Below are positions 33,700 to 47,262 of a DNA stretch of 64,000 bases, piece by piece. The DNA is taken from NCBI GenBank assembly GCA_951799445.1, contig OX637288.1, positions 48,995,288-49,059,287 on the forward strand. The letters are read 5' to 3'. The DNA is from Pseudisothecium myosuroides. Lineage: Eukaryota; Streptophyta; Bryopsida; Hypnales; Lembophyllaceae. Under the pieces are notes generated by a model. That model searched no databases and was not told the DNA's origin. It saw only the letters and a program-made list of their open reading frames with translations. The translations under genes were made by a program, and so were the position numbers. Position 1 is the stretch's first letter, and each line of letters opens with the position of its first letter.

Positions 33700-34710
33700 T
33701 GTTTTTTTTTATTTGAGTGAGAATTTTAGTCCTTGATTTATGTTAGAAGTGCGAGTTTGAATAATTTTTGATTTTTTGAAATTAAAATTTGATCCATATA
33801 GTTGCACATTATAGTGTTGAAGATTCAACACTCCAATTTGATGTGCCATACTTGACAAGATTTTCTTATTATCACTTAATTTTATTAAATTAAAATATGG
33901 GGAATATCAAAGGAATTTGAGTCAACTTCTTTTGTAGTAAATTTGAAATTTGAAAATGAACCAATTTTAACAAGCGTTTTAGAAAACAAATGCCAAAATT
34001 CTACATTTTTAAACAAAAAATTAAAAATTAAACAAAAAACACACCCAATAGTATGTAAAGAATTTTAGATCTGCAAACAAAAATTAAAATGTTTATCTAC
34101 CCTAAAAATTCCGTAAAAATAAAAAATAAATCAATTGAAAACATTTCATCAAAATCAAACCATATGTCTTTTCACTATATTCCAATTTCCTTTCAAATCA
34201 AATATATTATTTTTATATTAATTAATATGAAATGTGATTACTGACTTTTTGCATTAGCTTGATTATTTTTATGATATTTCATTATTTTTCACAATATTTG
34301 ATTATTTTTAACAATGTCAATTGCACAATAGTTTGTAATTGTTGCTTTGATCTCTTAAAGATCAAGTCAAACGTTCAAATTGATGGTTGGTAATTGCTTT
34401 AAATTTAATCCTGTAAAGACTAATCAAATGTCCAAATTTTGAACAACAAATGAACCTAAATACATCTAAAAAATATAAACTTTTAGATACTTTATCCATC
34501 AAATTGTCAATTTTTTATTTATTTTATTTATTTTTATCATTAGTGTAGTATAGATTATGAGATTTTGCTTGACAAACATTTTGTAGTTCAAAATCAACAT
34601 GTATATTCTACTTCAATTAGTAATTTTTTAGTTTAAATTATGATCCTTTGGAATTGAATTGACTAAATAAATAAATTTAAAAAATCTTTAACGATCACCC
34701 ATATGAATTC
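33700..34710. other. AT-rich stretch, no gene seen
   Basis: Very AT-rich, with short homopolymer and ATTTT runs. No domain, exon, RNA gene or element ends recognised. Confidence 0.4.
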
Positions 34711-35639
34711 TTAACCCCTAAAGGACCATTGTCCCTACGGGGGACAAATGCGTTTTCGGGCAGGTACCTACGGGCTGAAATTTTCTCCTGATTTTTTGAA
34801 ACTTTTTTTAGAGGTAGAAAAGTTGATTAGCTTCATGAGAATATATTTTTTTTCACAATCGGTGCCCGGGTAAAAAAGTTATGACCAAATAAGCTCAAAA
34901 CAGGGGACAGGGGGCAGCAAAAAAAAATTTTCAATTTTTTTTTTTTTTTAATTGAATTTTTTTCTCTCATAGATTATATTTTTGTCTATCTGAGAAGCTT
35001 TGATTCATTTCATTTGGATTTTATATGAGGAAGTTATGGACATTCTTGTTTTTCGGGCAGTTAGAGCATCTTCTTGAAAAAAATAACTCGTAGGATTCAT
35101 TTCTGAATGCAATTTTTCAAATTTTTCAATTTTTTTTTTTGCATGGTTTAGTTTACATGCTAGAACAATCTCACCATTGGGATTAGTGCATTTTAATTCT
35201 ATCTAAAATATATGAATATTTTAGATTTTCCTTCTATCTCGTACCTATTTCTACTTAACAATTTTTTTAAGAATGAAAATTGAGTTTTTTTTAATTTCTT
35301 TTTTTTTACTAGACTCTCAACTCAATTTTCCACTATAAGCATTTAAAGCTCAATATTTTTAGTGCAAAAATTTTAAGTTAAAAATGTTCAAAGTCAAAAA
35401 TTCCAGTCCCGCAATGTGCTGAAAAACTTGTTTTTTCCACTTTCAACACAAATATCTTGCAATCGGTGCGGTCAAAAATTCTGAAATTTTTTCCACACAC
35501 TCTCATACTAGTTAGATGTAAGATCCTACGGTTAGATGTGGAAAAAAAACAATTTAAATTTTTTTCAACTCTTTGCTACAGAAATGGCAGTTTTCAGTGT
35601 TTTTTGGCTGAAAAAAGGCCTCGGTCCTTTATGGGTTAA
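34711..35639. mobile_element. Full-length TTAA-bounded element
   Basis: The ends are TTAACCCCTAAAGGACC and, inward from the right, TTAACCCATAAAGGACC. Length 929 bp including both TTAA. No coding capacity. The matching inverted and truncated copy at 23937-24690 shows it is a dispersed repeat. TTAA at each edge could be a piggyBac-type target duplication or part of the terminal repeat. Confidence 0.75.
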
Positions 35640-36502
35640 CATTTTGAACTAACTGGAATAAAATAAGTTCTTATAAAATTACAAATATGCAATCTACAAT
35701 TAAATTTAGAAGGAGTTTCAAATTTTGGTTTACATCTACTATTAAATATTGGTAAGTGAATCAAGTTATAGATCCGATTATATGGAAATGATCTATAGAT
35801 CACATTTTACAACTATTGTTTAAATGCCACCATTAAAATATTATTCTTAGTTATATTTTGTAATTTGTCTTCACAACTTTGTTTGGGGTATGTGTAAGAT
35901 AAAAATAATCTATTAAAAAATGTGTTAGTTAAATATAATCTATAAATTGATTTGACCAATCACATAAAATTTAGAAGGTCAGTGGTTTTGATTTTCTAAT
36001 GGGAGTCTTATTAAGTGGACGAATTTTTCCACTTCAATTATCAAATATAAACTATATGCAAAAAACAAAATCAAGTAAAGGTCCACTTTAGGACACGTGC
36101 ATTTCTAAACTCATCTTCCATTCATGTATTTGTAAATCATCCATTTGCAAATTATGGAGCATGCATGTGCTAAAGTTACAAAATGTGTCAAATTAGCAAT
36201 TCCAATGAGCAATTATGTGCTTCCTAATTGCTTCTTAATTTGCATGTTGCACCCCTTTTTCCTTGCATCACATTCACTATTCTTCAACACAGTCATTGCA
36301 CATACCACAAACCTTTTGTTTCTAATAGTTTGAAATGTAACAAACTTCCCACTTCACAATTAGAATTTTGAAACAATTTGAAAGAAGGATTTGAACCCTA
36401 AATCTTGCAATGTAGAATAGTTTCAAATATTTTCTTTAGTAATAACTTCTATAAACATACAAATTTCTATTAGTCCTTCATATTTTCTTATTGATATTTT
36501 CT

Positions 36503-37194
36503 TTAACTCCTAAAAGGCACCATATTTTGGTATTGATTAAACTTCAAAGTTATAAAAAACTTTACCAAAGTACTACTTTTGATGCTTAAAATAGTGTTTT
36601 GCTAAATAAATTTTTAATTGAATATCCTACAGTCTATTTTCAACATCTAAAATCCAAAATAATAGTGTTGTTTTTAATTGAATATCCTTTAAAGTCTATT
36701 TTAAGCATAAATTTTTTTGTGCAAGGTATCCATTGCAAATCTTGATTAGTTAGTGTTAGAGATTCATAGATGATCCTCAAATACAGAAGGTCTCGAAGGG
36801 AAAATCACATTGGAAATTCACTTTAAAAAAAAATTGAATAGATTTTATGAAGCCATAAATCAATTATGGTTGTACTAATTATATCCTTTATAGCCTTGTA
36901 TTCTTTCCATGACTTCAATTTTAGATTTGACATGTAAAAAGTGAATTGAAAAGACTTCAAGTTACTTTCACAATTTTAAGATCCCCTTGATCAAATATTA
37001 TAATCTCTAAGTCCATAAGTGACAGTGTTGTGTTTTATTTTCCTATATGATCCATAACATATCTAGTTTAAGTTTATTTATATAGTTTCCATTTAAAAAA
37101 ACTGATAAAACTACTAAAAACTTGGGTTTTCTGTTTAGTTTTGAACAAACTCCAAGAATCTCAAAAAAGGTCTTGGCGGCATTTAGGGGATAAA
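36503..37194. mobile_element. Diverged TTAA-type element
   Basis: It starts TTAACTCCTAAAAGGCACC and ends GGCGGCATTTAGGGGATAA. The inward right end TTATCCCCTAAATGCCGCC is a degenerate match. The interior is homologous to 27752-28082 in the opposite orientation. Confidence 0.5.
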
Positions 37195-37900
37195 TTCATA
37201 AACTTACTTCAAAATGATTATTTAAATTGACATAGATAATTGGAGTAGTTGTACCATGATATTGTAAGCAAAATATAAGCAATCTTGAAAGTTCCTTGAA
37301 GATGACATGAATATTCTTGAAAAGTGGGAAACTATGAGGTAAAAGCACATAACTTAGATTGTGTATCCAACAGTGTGCCCTAATAAATCTAATAGATTGA
37401 TGCTCATTGTACAATGTTTAATGTTACGACATTGAAGATAAGGACATGGATTTAGAAAAACCGCCAATAGAAAATTAACATCTTTTAACTTCTGCTTGCA
37501 ATATTCATACGTCATTCTTGGCGTTCACCTGAATTTGACCACCATTTGCCTTGGCCTAAATATGACTAAAAAATAAAACCTCACTAGCACAATCACGTCT
37601 GCCCGTGAAATTTGCTCAGTAAAAGCTCACTCCGCCTTGGCAAACCGTAAACCTTGTCCCCGAAGTGACCAGTGTGAGAAAAACTCTACTCTGACTGCGC
37701 ACTACGATTATTGAAGTGATTCAAGGTAAAGCATCGATCAACAGTAATCAAGGCATCGAGCATGACTCTAGCTCGGAATCCTCAACTTCATCTATTCATT
37801 TCAGGTACATGGATAAACCAAAGAGCACCTTTTCTTACAGTCCAATCAGATGATGTTTTCTGTTTACGCTCGAGCCAAGCGCATCACAACTCTTCTAACA
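37195..37900. other. Downstream region of the AFG1-like gene
   Basis: No coding signal. The part from about 37440 is less AT-rich and probably includes the 3' UTR of the AFG1-like gene, whose stop is at 37901-37903. No polyadenylation signal can be assigned with confidence. Confidence 0.4.
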
Positions 37901-40900
37901 TTAGCTAGCAGGAGATTCACCTGGAGCTGACTTTTGGTACTTTGGATGATAATCCAAGGTTTGCAAGTATATAGGAGTTTGCATTTCCAAAAGTCTGGAC
38001 ACCTGCACACAAGATATGAAAAACTTGAGGCAACGATTCTGGAATTCCAGATATGCTCGTCATCTCGGGACCGTCTCACGGATCCTTTTGAAAGCAAAGG
38101 GCGACAAGATTAGACCTAAAAGCAAGCAAGAAAATGTAAGAGAAGTATCTTACGGCGCGTTGAAAAGCAAACACTTCTTCCCGTCCGGAAAAGATGGATT
38201 GAATACTGGTCCGCTCACTACGAGTACTCCCTACTGGCGCCACGCTACCCTCTGCTGTAACATCTCGTCGTAATCGGCCCCCTTCCGCCTCTGTCTCAAA
38301 CTGCAAACTGCAGCACATTCAACAGCAACCATGTATTTATCAGCTCAGGATTTTTACACATTGCAAGCCGATGATGCATTTGTGTAATTCGTGTGCGGAA
38401 TTTGAGATTCAAACCTTAACTCCTAAGCGCCCACGCAATAAACAAAAAGTTCACTTTGGAAACTAACAGTCAATCAAAGTCATTTGCGAAACATATTTCT
38501 ATCGATAAAAATGTAGGATATGATTCCTTCCTTCTGTGGGTACATTTTGAAGCTTCCTAAGCGATTTATTATGACTCCTATACATATGGAAGAAACCATT
38601 ATTATTTCCATTTAAGCATTTGGGAGTTTTAAATTCAAGTTCCGCAACACATACCGTAATACAAATATACATCATTTGTGGCAGGGCTATCACGGTAAAA
38701 GAATGACCAACCTTTCTAAATCGAAGATTGATCCATCCATAGTACCCAAGAAGAGATCATCAGGTGACCCTTCAGCAGTGCAGACGAGCCGGCAGTGATG
38801 ATTGTGAAGCTCATCCACCAATGTTATGAACCTTCTGGCCTGGACAAATAAAATAGCCCCCGTTTTCCTTGTGAGTTCTCTATGTAAACACAAAAGTGTG
38901 CAATTTTCAAACAAGGTCGACCATCTATAGGACCATGCAAAGATCAGAGGAAAAACTGGTATAGCTAAAACGAACACTGAACTATCTGCGGATACCAGCA
39001 GTTGAAAGCTTTAAAACTTGACAAAGAGGGAGTGGGAAACAATCACCCCTTACTTTATCAATCATACGCATGCTCATAATGGGTATGTCAGTGATAAAAA
39101 CAGTATGGTAGTGCTGGGCGAGAGCAATGTAGTCCGCTGCTCCAACCTGCAGGACTATTTCATAGTTAGCATATTTTCTCTCCACACAATGTACTTGACA
39201 ATCTTGTAATGGAGTAGTCGCAGACTACTCGCAGAGCCGGAATATCAGACCTACGGTATCTATTGCATCACCCCCATGTCACGTGAAACGGAAAAAAAGT
39301 AGATTGACAAGAGAGAACATACCGGGCGACTACACGCTTGTTCAAATGTAAAGCGTGCCACACCGTTGCAGCTCTCTGGAACTTGTAAGCTCCTTCATTC
39401 AACATTGGCAGCAACGTCATTATTTCGAAGTGTCTTGCAAGTCTCATAATAAGATAGAAGTCGTATGCGTTACCTGTCTAGCAGTTGAAAGAACCATACA
39501 AGGAACGACATTATCGAGGCAAGTATTTCTCAATAAGTTCTAAGGCTAGATTAATAGGGTCATTAGGACAATTTATCTGAAAGAGAGCACCTGAAACTCA
39601 CAGTGTAGATTTTCCTCATTGTTTCTCAATGTAACAGTAGTAATCCAGAGCGCCTCACCTTCCAAACATTACAGGTATGCAGTTTGGCCCAATTGATAAG
39701 CCTGCCTCGTCAACGGACCGCGTTGTCAAATTATCCCAAAGCCGCTCCAGCTGAAGTTGGGACTGTCCACCTAAAGGCCAGAAGTAGTGTATTTGCTCTC
39801 CCTGTATACAAGGTGAAGTGTAAAATACCTCTAGCGTGATATAGCAGCCCCTAGTATAATAAACTGTAAAATTACCTGCTGTGTCCAGACTGTGTGGCCA
39901 ATTTACATTTACGACACTACTCAAAACATATGGATGAGTGAGAAGAAGGTTTCTTCTTTAAGCTAGCCAATCTCTCGATAAGAAAACTAAGTAAACAGCT
40001 ATCGCTTTTCAAAACACACGGAAGGGCAACTGCCTACAATGTAGAGAATTTATGTTCGCTAAAGCTTATAAAGAGCTGCTTATGACGCACCTTGAGTGAC
40101 GTCGCCATAACCCGTCGGTAATCTGTTTCTGTGCCAACAAGCAGAGATCTACAATGACGCTCGAGCTCGTTAACAAAGACTGCAAACAACTCCTTTTGCA
40201 GGCCATCCTACAAAAGAGAAAGGGTAACTTTGAGCCAGCTATACCCATAAAGCTCAAAGAGAAGTGATGAGCTGAATCGTATACAACTCTTAACATCATC
40301 AACACATGAAGCCATAATCACAACAGGAGCAATTCAGGGATTGGAAGCAAACTTTGTTGAGGTCCCACGGTGCACGATTGCTGGTTGCTACGATCACAAC
40401 TCCTCGGGTCAATAGTCTTCCCAAGATTCCGGACAGCGCAACCGCTGTAAACACATCCAAAACCTGTTTTGCCAGAATTCGAGCATGAACACAATCCTCT
40501 AGTGGACCCAGCTCAAGGTACTTACATGGCCATGAGTGGGTATGAGCTGTCATGCGTACATGCAAAAAACATAAGTGTGACCACTTCCATTGGAACTTTC
40601 TGAAGTTCAACTGCGGAGGTGCTCGGTAGTTTGTGTAACTCAGTCTAAACACTTCGTCCACATCATTGCCATCGACGGTATATCTAAGCACGAAAGTAAT
40701 ATGCCATTGTCTTAGAAATGTCCAGAAATTCTCTATGGCTAAAAAGGACACACCTGCACTTCATCGAAACAGAGAATGCTGGCACCGCCTTCATTGCCGT
40801 CACTCGAGCCAAGAAGCTCATCTGCAACAGCGTTCAATATTGAACTTTCTGATTGTCGCTCAGTTTCAAACTGTTCAGCAGCATCTAGCCATTCTTTGGT

Positions 40901-43296
40901 AGCATCCTCTAAAGATGGCACGGAGATTTTTTCAAAAGCATTATCATTCTGGTTCGACTTCGACCGTGATTTCTGCCTTCCTTTTCTCGAAAGCATATGC
41001 ATCCGGTAATGAACTTCCAGCATCGCCTGATGAAAGACAGAACATCTTCGTCACTAATCGTCTGACAAGAGGCGTTACCTGTTAAACACCTTCATATTCA
41101 CAGCTCTTTTGAATGAGTTGTTGTTTGTTTCTAGCAGAAAAAACCTTGCACCCGATATGAGATATGGAATGCGTCGACGGCAAAATCCACTTAATGTGAA
41201 TTTTATAACAAACATACGAACAAATTGAGCAGCACTACAAACGAACGATCATATGAAGGTATGGAAACAAAGAGAAGAAATAAAACGGTGTTCACTCACT
41301 GCATGAAAGTGCATTCTGCGCCTGTACGAAACAACCCCCTCCGCTGACTTGTAAAACAAGTCCATGAGTAGCGTCTTACCTGAGAAACGATAGTATTACA
41401 TGAATTGAGAAATCAACAACAGCAATTGTCCAAATCTAATTGTTTACTGGACAGCCTCGGGATCAGTGCAGGCAGAGGAATAGAAACACTCACCGCAACC
41501 AACATTGCCATACAAGTATACACCCTGTGGAGCTGTAGGTGCGCGTGGCCGCCGTCCCACTATGGAGTCCAGTTTCTTCTCCCGTTCTATGCGAGCCACC
41601 ATGAATCCTGAACCTGGTTCCACAGAAATATTTTTGGTCTTTCTGAATAATACATCCGCACACACCCGTCCCACAGTATCCGCAATCAAAATCCTACAAA
41701 CATGTATTGCAGACCGATAGGCAGACCTCTGTCATACCAACAATTCTTACTTCCCGTTTTTCACGTGTTGCGACTTGCGACTTACTGTACAGGGCAGTTA
41801 CGCAAGCACATAAAATAAAAATTGGCGGATACGAACATGGAAGCAAATCCACTTTCCACAAGAACGGAGTGAGCCCAGCTAGAGGATAAAAGTCAAATCT
41901 GAGACGCAATATAGCTATGGTTCATCAGCACTTGCTCAGGAGATAGATAAGATACCTAGAGAACCAGCGGGAGAGAAGATTTTTTCCCTGGGCTTCTATG
42001 TTTGCAATTCGTCGCCGTGCTTCAGTGGTGGCTTCCTCTTGCATCAGCTTCCCTCTCATTTCCTTCCTTTTTACTTCCCACTTCCTTAGCTCCACCTGGA
42101 GCCATCGTGCCATTCAAGAGTCTAGATTATGAGATGCAAAAATCGACAGCCGAGAACAAATGCTCATTCAAAGTATTCATAATTCATTGATTAATTGGCC
42201 ACAACTTTCTATGCCCAACGTTGGGAACCCACCAGACAGACCTTCAGCCCTCCCTATTTTACAATGAAATTTGACAGTACCTATCAGTACCTCCTCAAAA
42301 ATTGCTTACTATCCGTCCTTGAAAACTAATATCCTTGTAAGCCTCCAGCATTATGCCGAACAATGCTTTAAAAGCGATTTGGCGACGAAAGGACAAAAAA
42401 ATACCCTCGAGAAAAGTACTAAGTATGTACAGTACAGGGAACAGGGACCGAGATATCAACAGTCCAAACTCCAACAACCATACAAGTCGTACATAGTGTT
42501 GTCGAATGGAGACCCAGTACACAGACAATTCATGCCAGTCATAGTGAGAGCAATGAATTTGTACTTGATAGTCCTTCATCTGATGATTGTGTTCTTTCAT
42601 CTTCACAAGAAGCTCATCCAGAGCCTCCGCCACACTCTCTTGCCGTGCATCATAACGGAAGGATCCTCGGGCAACCATGCCGCTGTACATCTCCAGCGGG
42701 CCAACTAGCTCTGCAATAATAAAATTTGTCCTGTTGCATCAGTCATAATTCTTTCAGATGAAAATCACTTAGGATCAGCACAGTAGCATCACAGTGATTC
42801 TCAAGAGTCTGGGTTTGGATTTGGAATTCGCCACCTCGTCACATCCATTTTTTCTCGAGTTCAAATCAATGGACCCACGCAATGCCGAATACGCGCAGAA
42901 ATGCATGCCTTTTCTCGAGATTGAAACTAGATTGAACATGACGAACTGAGGCGGTGACACGAAGCGATGATGCATAGAGCGCGATTAAATAAAAATCATA
43001 GAATACAAATTTATGGGTTCAGAACAACGAACCCCACAAGACAAGAAAGAGTGAGCCATGCCCACTGCAGGGCGCTACTCCAAGTGTACAGTACCTGGCG
43101 GGGGCGTGGAGTCTAAAGCGCGAAATTGGTGCAGCAGCCATGGCCGTGGCGAGAGCAGCGATGGACAAGAGCCTCGGGACGCCCGAGTGACCCCCGGAAT
43201 TGAACGAAGTCCCGAGGGCAGCAGCTGCTTCGGCTGTTGCTGCTGCAGGAGCAGGGACGCCGAGAAACGCCACCATTGCAGCGTTGAAGAGCGCAT
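37901..43296 (-). CDS. AFG1L: AFG1-like AAA-type ATPase, mitochondrial (14 exons)
   Basis: Exons spliced in frame: 43296-43095, 42710-42565, 42095-41956, 41642-41494, 41379-41300, 41026-40754, 40463-40353, 40207-40091, 39801-39659, 39392-39323, 39146-39054, 38839-38712, 38307-38154, 38002-37901. They total 635 aa, all GT-AG, with introns of 114-469 bp. Residues 1-65 are Arg/Ser/Leu-rich with few acids, like a mitochondrial presequence. Walker A GNVGCGKT (208-215) is split by an intron after Cys-Gly. Walker B is ILCFDEVQ (323-330), sensor 1 is VATSNR (355-360), and PVMFGR follows near 453. The C-terminus has the family SIFDLESLQFETE and FAFQRAVSRLLEMQ blocks. A Lys/Ser/Glu-rich insert precedes Walker B (about 250-320). 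AFG1/LACE1 proteins are inner-membrane quality-control ATPases acting on respiratory-chain subunits. The first Met of the open first exon was chosen. Intact, so probably functional. Confidence 0.92.
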
Positions 43297-43871
43297 GCTT
43301 GGGTGAGGAGGGTTCCCTGTGCACCCAGGCCAGCGATGCTACCGGCGATGCTATCATCCCTTCCTCAAACTCACTGAAGTTATCAAGGTAACTGAACTGA
43401 ACGCCACTCTTGGTGCTTCTGCAGGGGAAACCGTTTCGATGGCGCCAGCGAGGATGCGAAGGTACACTTGTGAGCACCCTGCAGACACGACGACAGCCCT
43501 TGGGCTCTCCCCGACAACGTCTGGGAAATATTTAGGAAATTTAGGCCAAGAGCTGGTTGGTAAAGAGTATGTTCGGCCAAGCCCTGACTTCATTCGGTTC
43601 TTGCCTTTTTCCATCTAATGAAAGCGGTCATTTTCCCTTGGTAGTGAATTTGAACCAGCTAATTTCCCCTCATCTTCAACATGAATTGACTCATTTTCCT
43701 CTTATGAATCATCATGAGTTGGATGAGTTTCCTTCCACTATTAATATAAAGCTATGAGATTCAATAGCCACTTCAAATGGTGTGCTTAGGGGTGCGAAGA
43801 CAAGCTCTTCATACAAGTGGGGTGTTAGGAGGTAAAAAATCCATGTAGGATATGTAAATTAAAATTAGTAG
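43297..43871. other. Upstream region of the AFG1-like gene
   Basis: GC is higher up to about 43610 than beyond, and open frames on both strands here follow from that composition rather than from genes. Likely 5' UTR and promoter of the AFG1-like gene; no TATA box or other site could be fixed. Confidence 0.35.
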
Positions 43872-44307
43872 GAGCTCAATCGCCATAGTTAAGTCAAAAG
43901 CAGAAATTGTGTTCAAGGTATAATTTCAGACCTGAATTAGACAACGTAGAATAACTTCTTTCAAAAAACTTTTAACTAAGTTATTGTGGAGAATCAAGCT
44001 AAATTTCATCTCCAAAAATCCGTTTGAGATTTAGAGCCTCCAATCAAAAATTATGGACAAATTTCAGAGAGGGATTGGAAGGGATATTTTCTTTGACATT
44101 TTCAAACATCCTCTTTGAATTTTTTCCATAAATTTTGACTGGAGGATTGAAATTTCAAACGGATTTTTGGAGGTGAAATTTAGCTTGATTTAACAACTTT
44201 TCTTAGTTCAAAGTTTTTTGAAAAAAGTTATTTTACTATATCAAAATGAGGTCTGAAATTCTACTTTCAACACAATTCCTGCGTTTTGACAATGAATGAC
44301 CAAGCTC
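43872..44307. repeat. Hairpin MITE with CAAACGGATTTTTGGAGGTG core
   Basis: The left arm (GAGCTCAATCGCC ... TTTCAGACCTGA ... CCAAAAATCCGTTTGAG) is mirrored by the right arm (CAAACGGATTTTTGGAGG ... AGGTCTGAAATTCTAC ... CAAGCTC). The arms belong to the same family as the hairpin at 15732-16092. Confidence 0.7.
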
Positions 44308-47262
44308 TTGTCTTTAAATTATCCCATATCCTTTGAGGATTCATCATGGAAAATGGATTTCATTATAAAAATGACCTCTCCACCCGCCTCTATCATTGAA
44401 TGTTCATTCACATTGCCATCAGTAATATTGATGGTAGATGGTAACTACCTTAAATGTATGGTGGTGGTATTTAAGGTACCATATTTGATTAATTCACATT
44501 TAGTGAATTATTAACTTTAGCCACTCTTTTTGGTTGTTTGTCAGGCATACAAACTCTATAATTGCTTATGTCTTAGTTGAAATCCGGCTATACCCTCGGG
44601 AGATCCTCCCAAACAGTTAATTTCCGACCCTCTTTGAAGAAATAAGGATAATTTTCCTACCTATTTTTTTACTGTCCAGTCAATTTCCGCCTTGTTTTTA
44701 AAGCATCCAGTTTCACTGCCTAATGATGTGAGTTTTAACCGGTCAAATTCCAATTTTGATCGGCTGATCTTAAACTAGCTGCCGGTTCTTCCCGGACATT
44801 GCTCCCCGACCAATGTATGGGGAGTACCGGCATTTAGTTACAAGTTAGCCAATTGAAATTAGGAATTGCCTAATTGATTTCAAAATCTTCGGGAAAAAAT
44901 CGATCATTTAAGAGGAAAATCGAAGAATATTCTTTCTTTTTTAAAGGCCTAATCAAGAGAATGCTTCAAACAACCGGTTAGTCCAAGAAATTGTAGGATT
45001 TTAGCCGGTTGAGCTAAAAACCTCCCCGGACTGTGTCCCCGACATCTATCTACCGGGTATTCGGGATCAAAGATTCGGGTACTGGACGAGGTTTGGACTT
45101 TGCCCTTCGCCCTCTCCGTAGTCCCCACCTTCAACACTGAGGCCGGCTTTATATTGGGCTTGGGGTCGGATGGAAGGCTGGCCGGATTTGCCTTCAATCC
45201 GGCCCTCAACCCGGCCCCAATTCTTCCATCCGGCCCCAACTAATGTAAAGCCCTTGGGCCGGATTCTAGGGCCCAATATCCAATTCATACGCTTTTGGAT
45301 TTTCTTAATGCTCAATTAAAAAAAAGATAAAAACACACATATTTTTCTTTCTCTTCCTTTCTTTCCTATTTTAAAAAAAAAGTTTATTTTTAATTTTTTG
45401 TTTTTTGTTTTTTCTTCCTATTTATTCTATTTCAAAAATAGAAAAGAGAGTTTTTTTTTTACTTTTTAAAACCTTTTCCTTTCCATTCCTATTTTCTTGT
45501 TTTCCTATTTCAAAATTGGAAAAGAGAATTTTTTTACTTTTTTTGAAATTTTTCGTTTTCCTTCTATCGGAAAAAAAAAATTTACTTTATTTGAGCCTTT
45601 TCATTTCTCTTATTGTTTGTATTCCAAAAAAAAGATTTTCACTTGATCCTGTGACTACAGAAGTACAGAGGTTTGAAAATAATCACATGCCTAAATTCAC
45701 AATTCAAGAAAACATCTCTTTTCTAACTAAATTTTTCTTTTTTTTAATCAATTTGAATTTTTTTGATAAATTCCAATTTTTTTTATTAAATTTTTTATTC
45801 TTCATATTAAATTAATATTAAATCAAATCAAATCAATACATATAATTTTAAAACATTTTTATGTAATTTATCAAATTTTATTTTTATTAAATATGAACAT
45901 TTTTTTATTCTTTTAATATTTCTTTAGCAATATTTTTGAATTTCTTATTGATTTCAATAATTTTTATTATTATTCATAGATACTTTATTTTTATTTTCTA
46001 CTTTACTGGAATATTTTATTTTATCAAAGCAACTTTTTTCCGTTGTTTCTTTATTTTTTGCAATTTTTTAAATCTTTCAGTTTTTATTTTAATCTTTAGA
46101 TTTATTTTTTGATAAAAGATTTTTGTTGAATTTAGATTAAAAAAAATTCTTTTACCTGTTTGTTCAATATTTTTAATAATTTTCTTTTACTTCAAATTTA
46201 TTTAACTCTTTTTACAAAAAATCATATAATTTTTTTAAGCCAAAAACATCATAACATGAGAGACTCTACAAAAAAAAAATATCTGTGTAATGTAGCAGAA
46301 CATAAATTTTAATTTAATTTATTAATTAGCATTTTAATAAATAATCATTTGCTGAATAAACATTTCATGTTAGCGACAATTGTACAGAACATTCTCCCAA
46401 AAGATGCTCCTAAAATATATACCAGTGCTTGAAAACAGAACTGAACAGATGCTCCCCCAAAATTGAACTGAACAAGCTCCAGTACAGTTCATGCTCCCAA
46501 AATATATGCCAGTGTTTCAAGAACTGAATTTAGCAACAGCAGATGGGAGGAAAGTAATAACATTTAAAAAAAAAAAAAAAAGACCTTGCATTGGTAGACG
46601 GTGGAGATTTGCTCAATCCAATGGAGGAGCCCAATCCGGCCCTAGATGGGAGTTCGGGCCACCCAAAACCTCGTCCCGATTCCACCCTTGGGGCGGATGG
46701 TTTGGCGCCAAAATCATACCACCTAAGGCGACACGTAGGATGTGTTGTGGTCCCTGCCGGCTCCAAGTATAAAGCCCTTGGGCCGGGTTTGGAGAAATTG
46801 AATGATCCTATTGGTTCAAACTTGGAGAGTTCCGGCTGGCCCTCAATCTGGCCCCAAGTATAAACCGGGCCTGAGTAAGGTAGAAGCACCTAAATCGAAC
46901 ACTTGTTTCGGATATATAGATCTTGAGGGTAGTTGCACAATAAAATGGTTTAGGAAACCAACAAAATTATTTTTGTATTTTTCCGAGCTTGTATGAATAT
47001 AATACAAATTTTTGGAAACAACTCCATAGATGCACCTACTGTGGACACTAGACTAACACCAAAGTGAGTATACAAACACTCAAAAGAGACGCACTCTAAT
47101 CTTGAATCACCCATAGGTGATTGGCCAATACAAGAACTTCCATCAAGATAGTGAAAACTTCTTGGAACTCCACTTGTCTACTTTGGGTCTACTTACTTGT
47201 GGATTTAGGATGTTTTTTAGATGTCTGTGAACGACTAGTGTCCACGTTAGGTGTTTTTACCT
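44308..47262. other. Gene-free stretch with CCGGCC-rich and T-rich segments
   Basis: No exon structure. Two moderately GC-rich islands share phrases such as CCGGCCC and AGCCCTTGGGCCGG (about 45060-45270 and 46610-46880), partly inverted, so they look like parts of one old repeat or the ends of a decayed element. Between them lies extremely T-rich DNA (45360-46350), whose Phe-rich frames are not genes. Confidence 0.4.

Noticed and set aside
43019..43618. Several overlapping open frames on both strands upstream of the AFG1-like gene
   Set aside because: Only the frame with the Arg-rich presequence splices to the next exon. The others are composition-driven shadows.
45405..45815. A 136-residue Phe-rich open frame
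   Set aside because: It is translation of a T-rich low-complexity tract with no domain.
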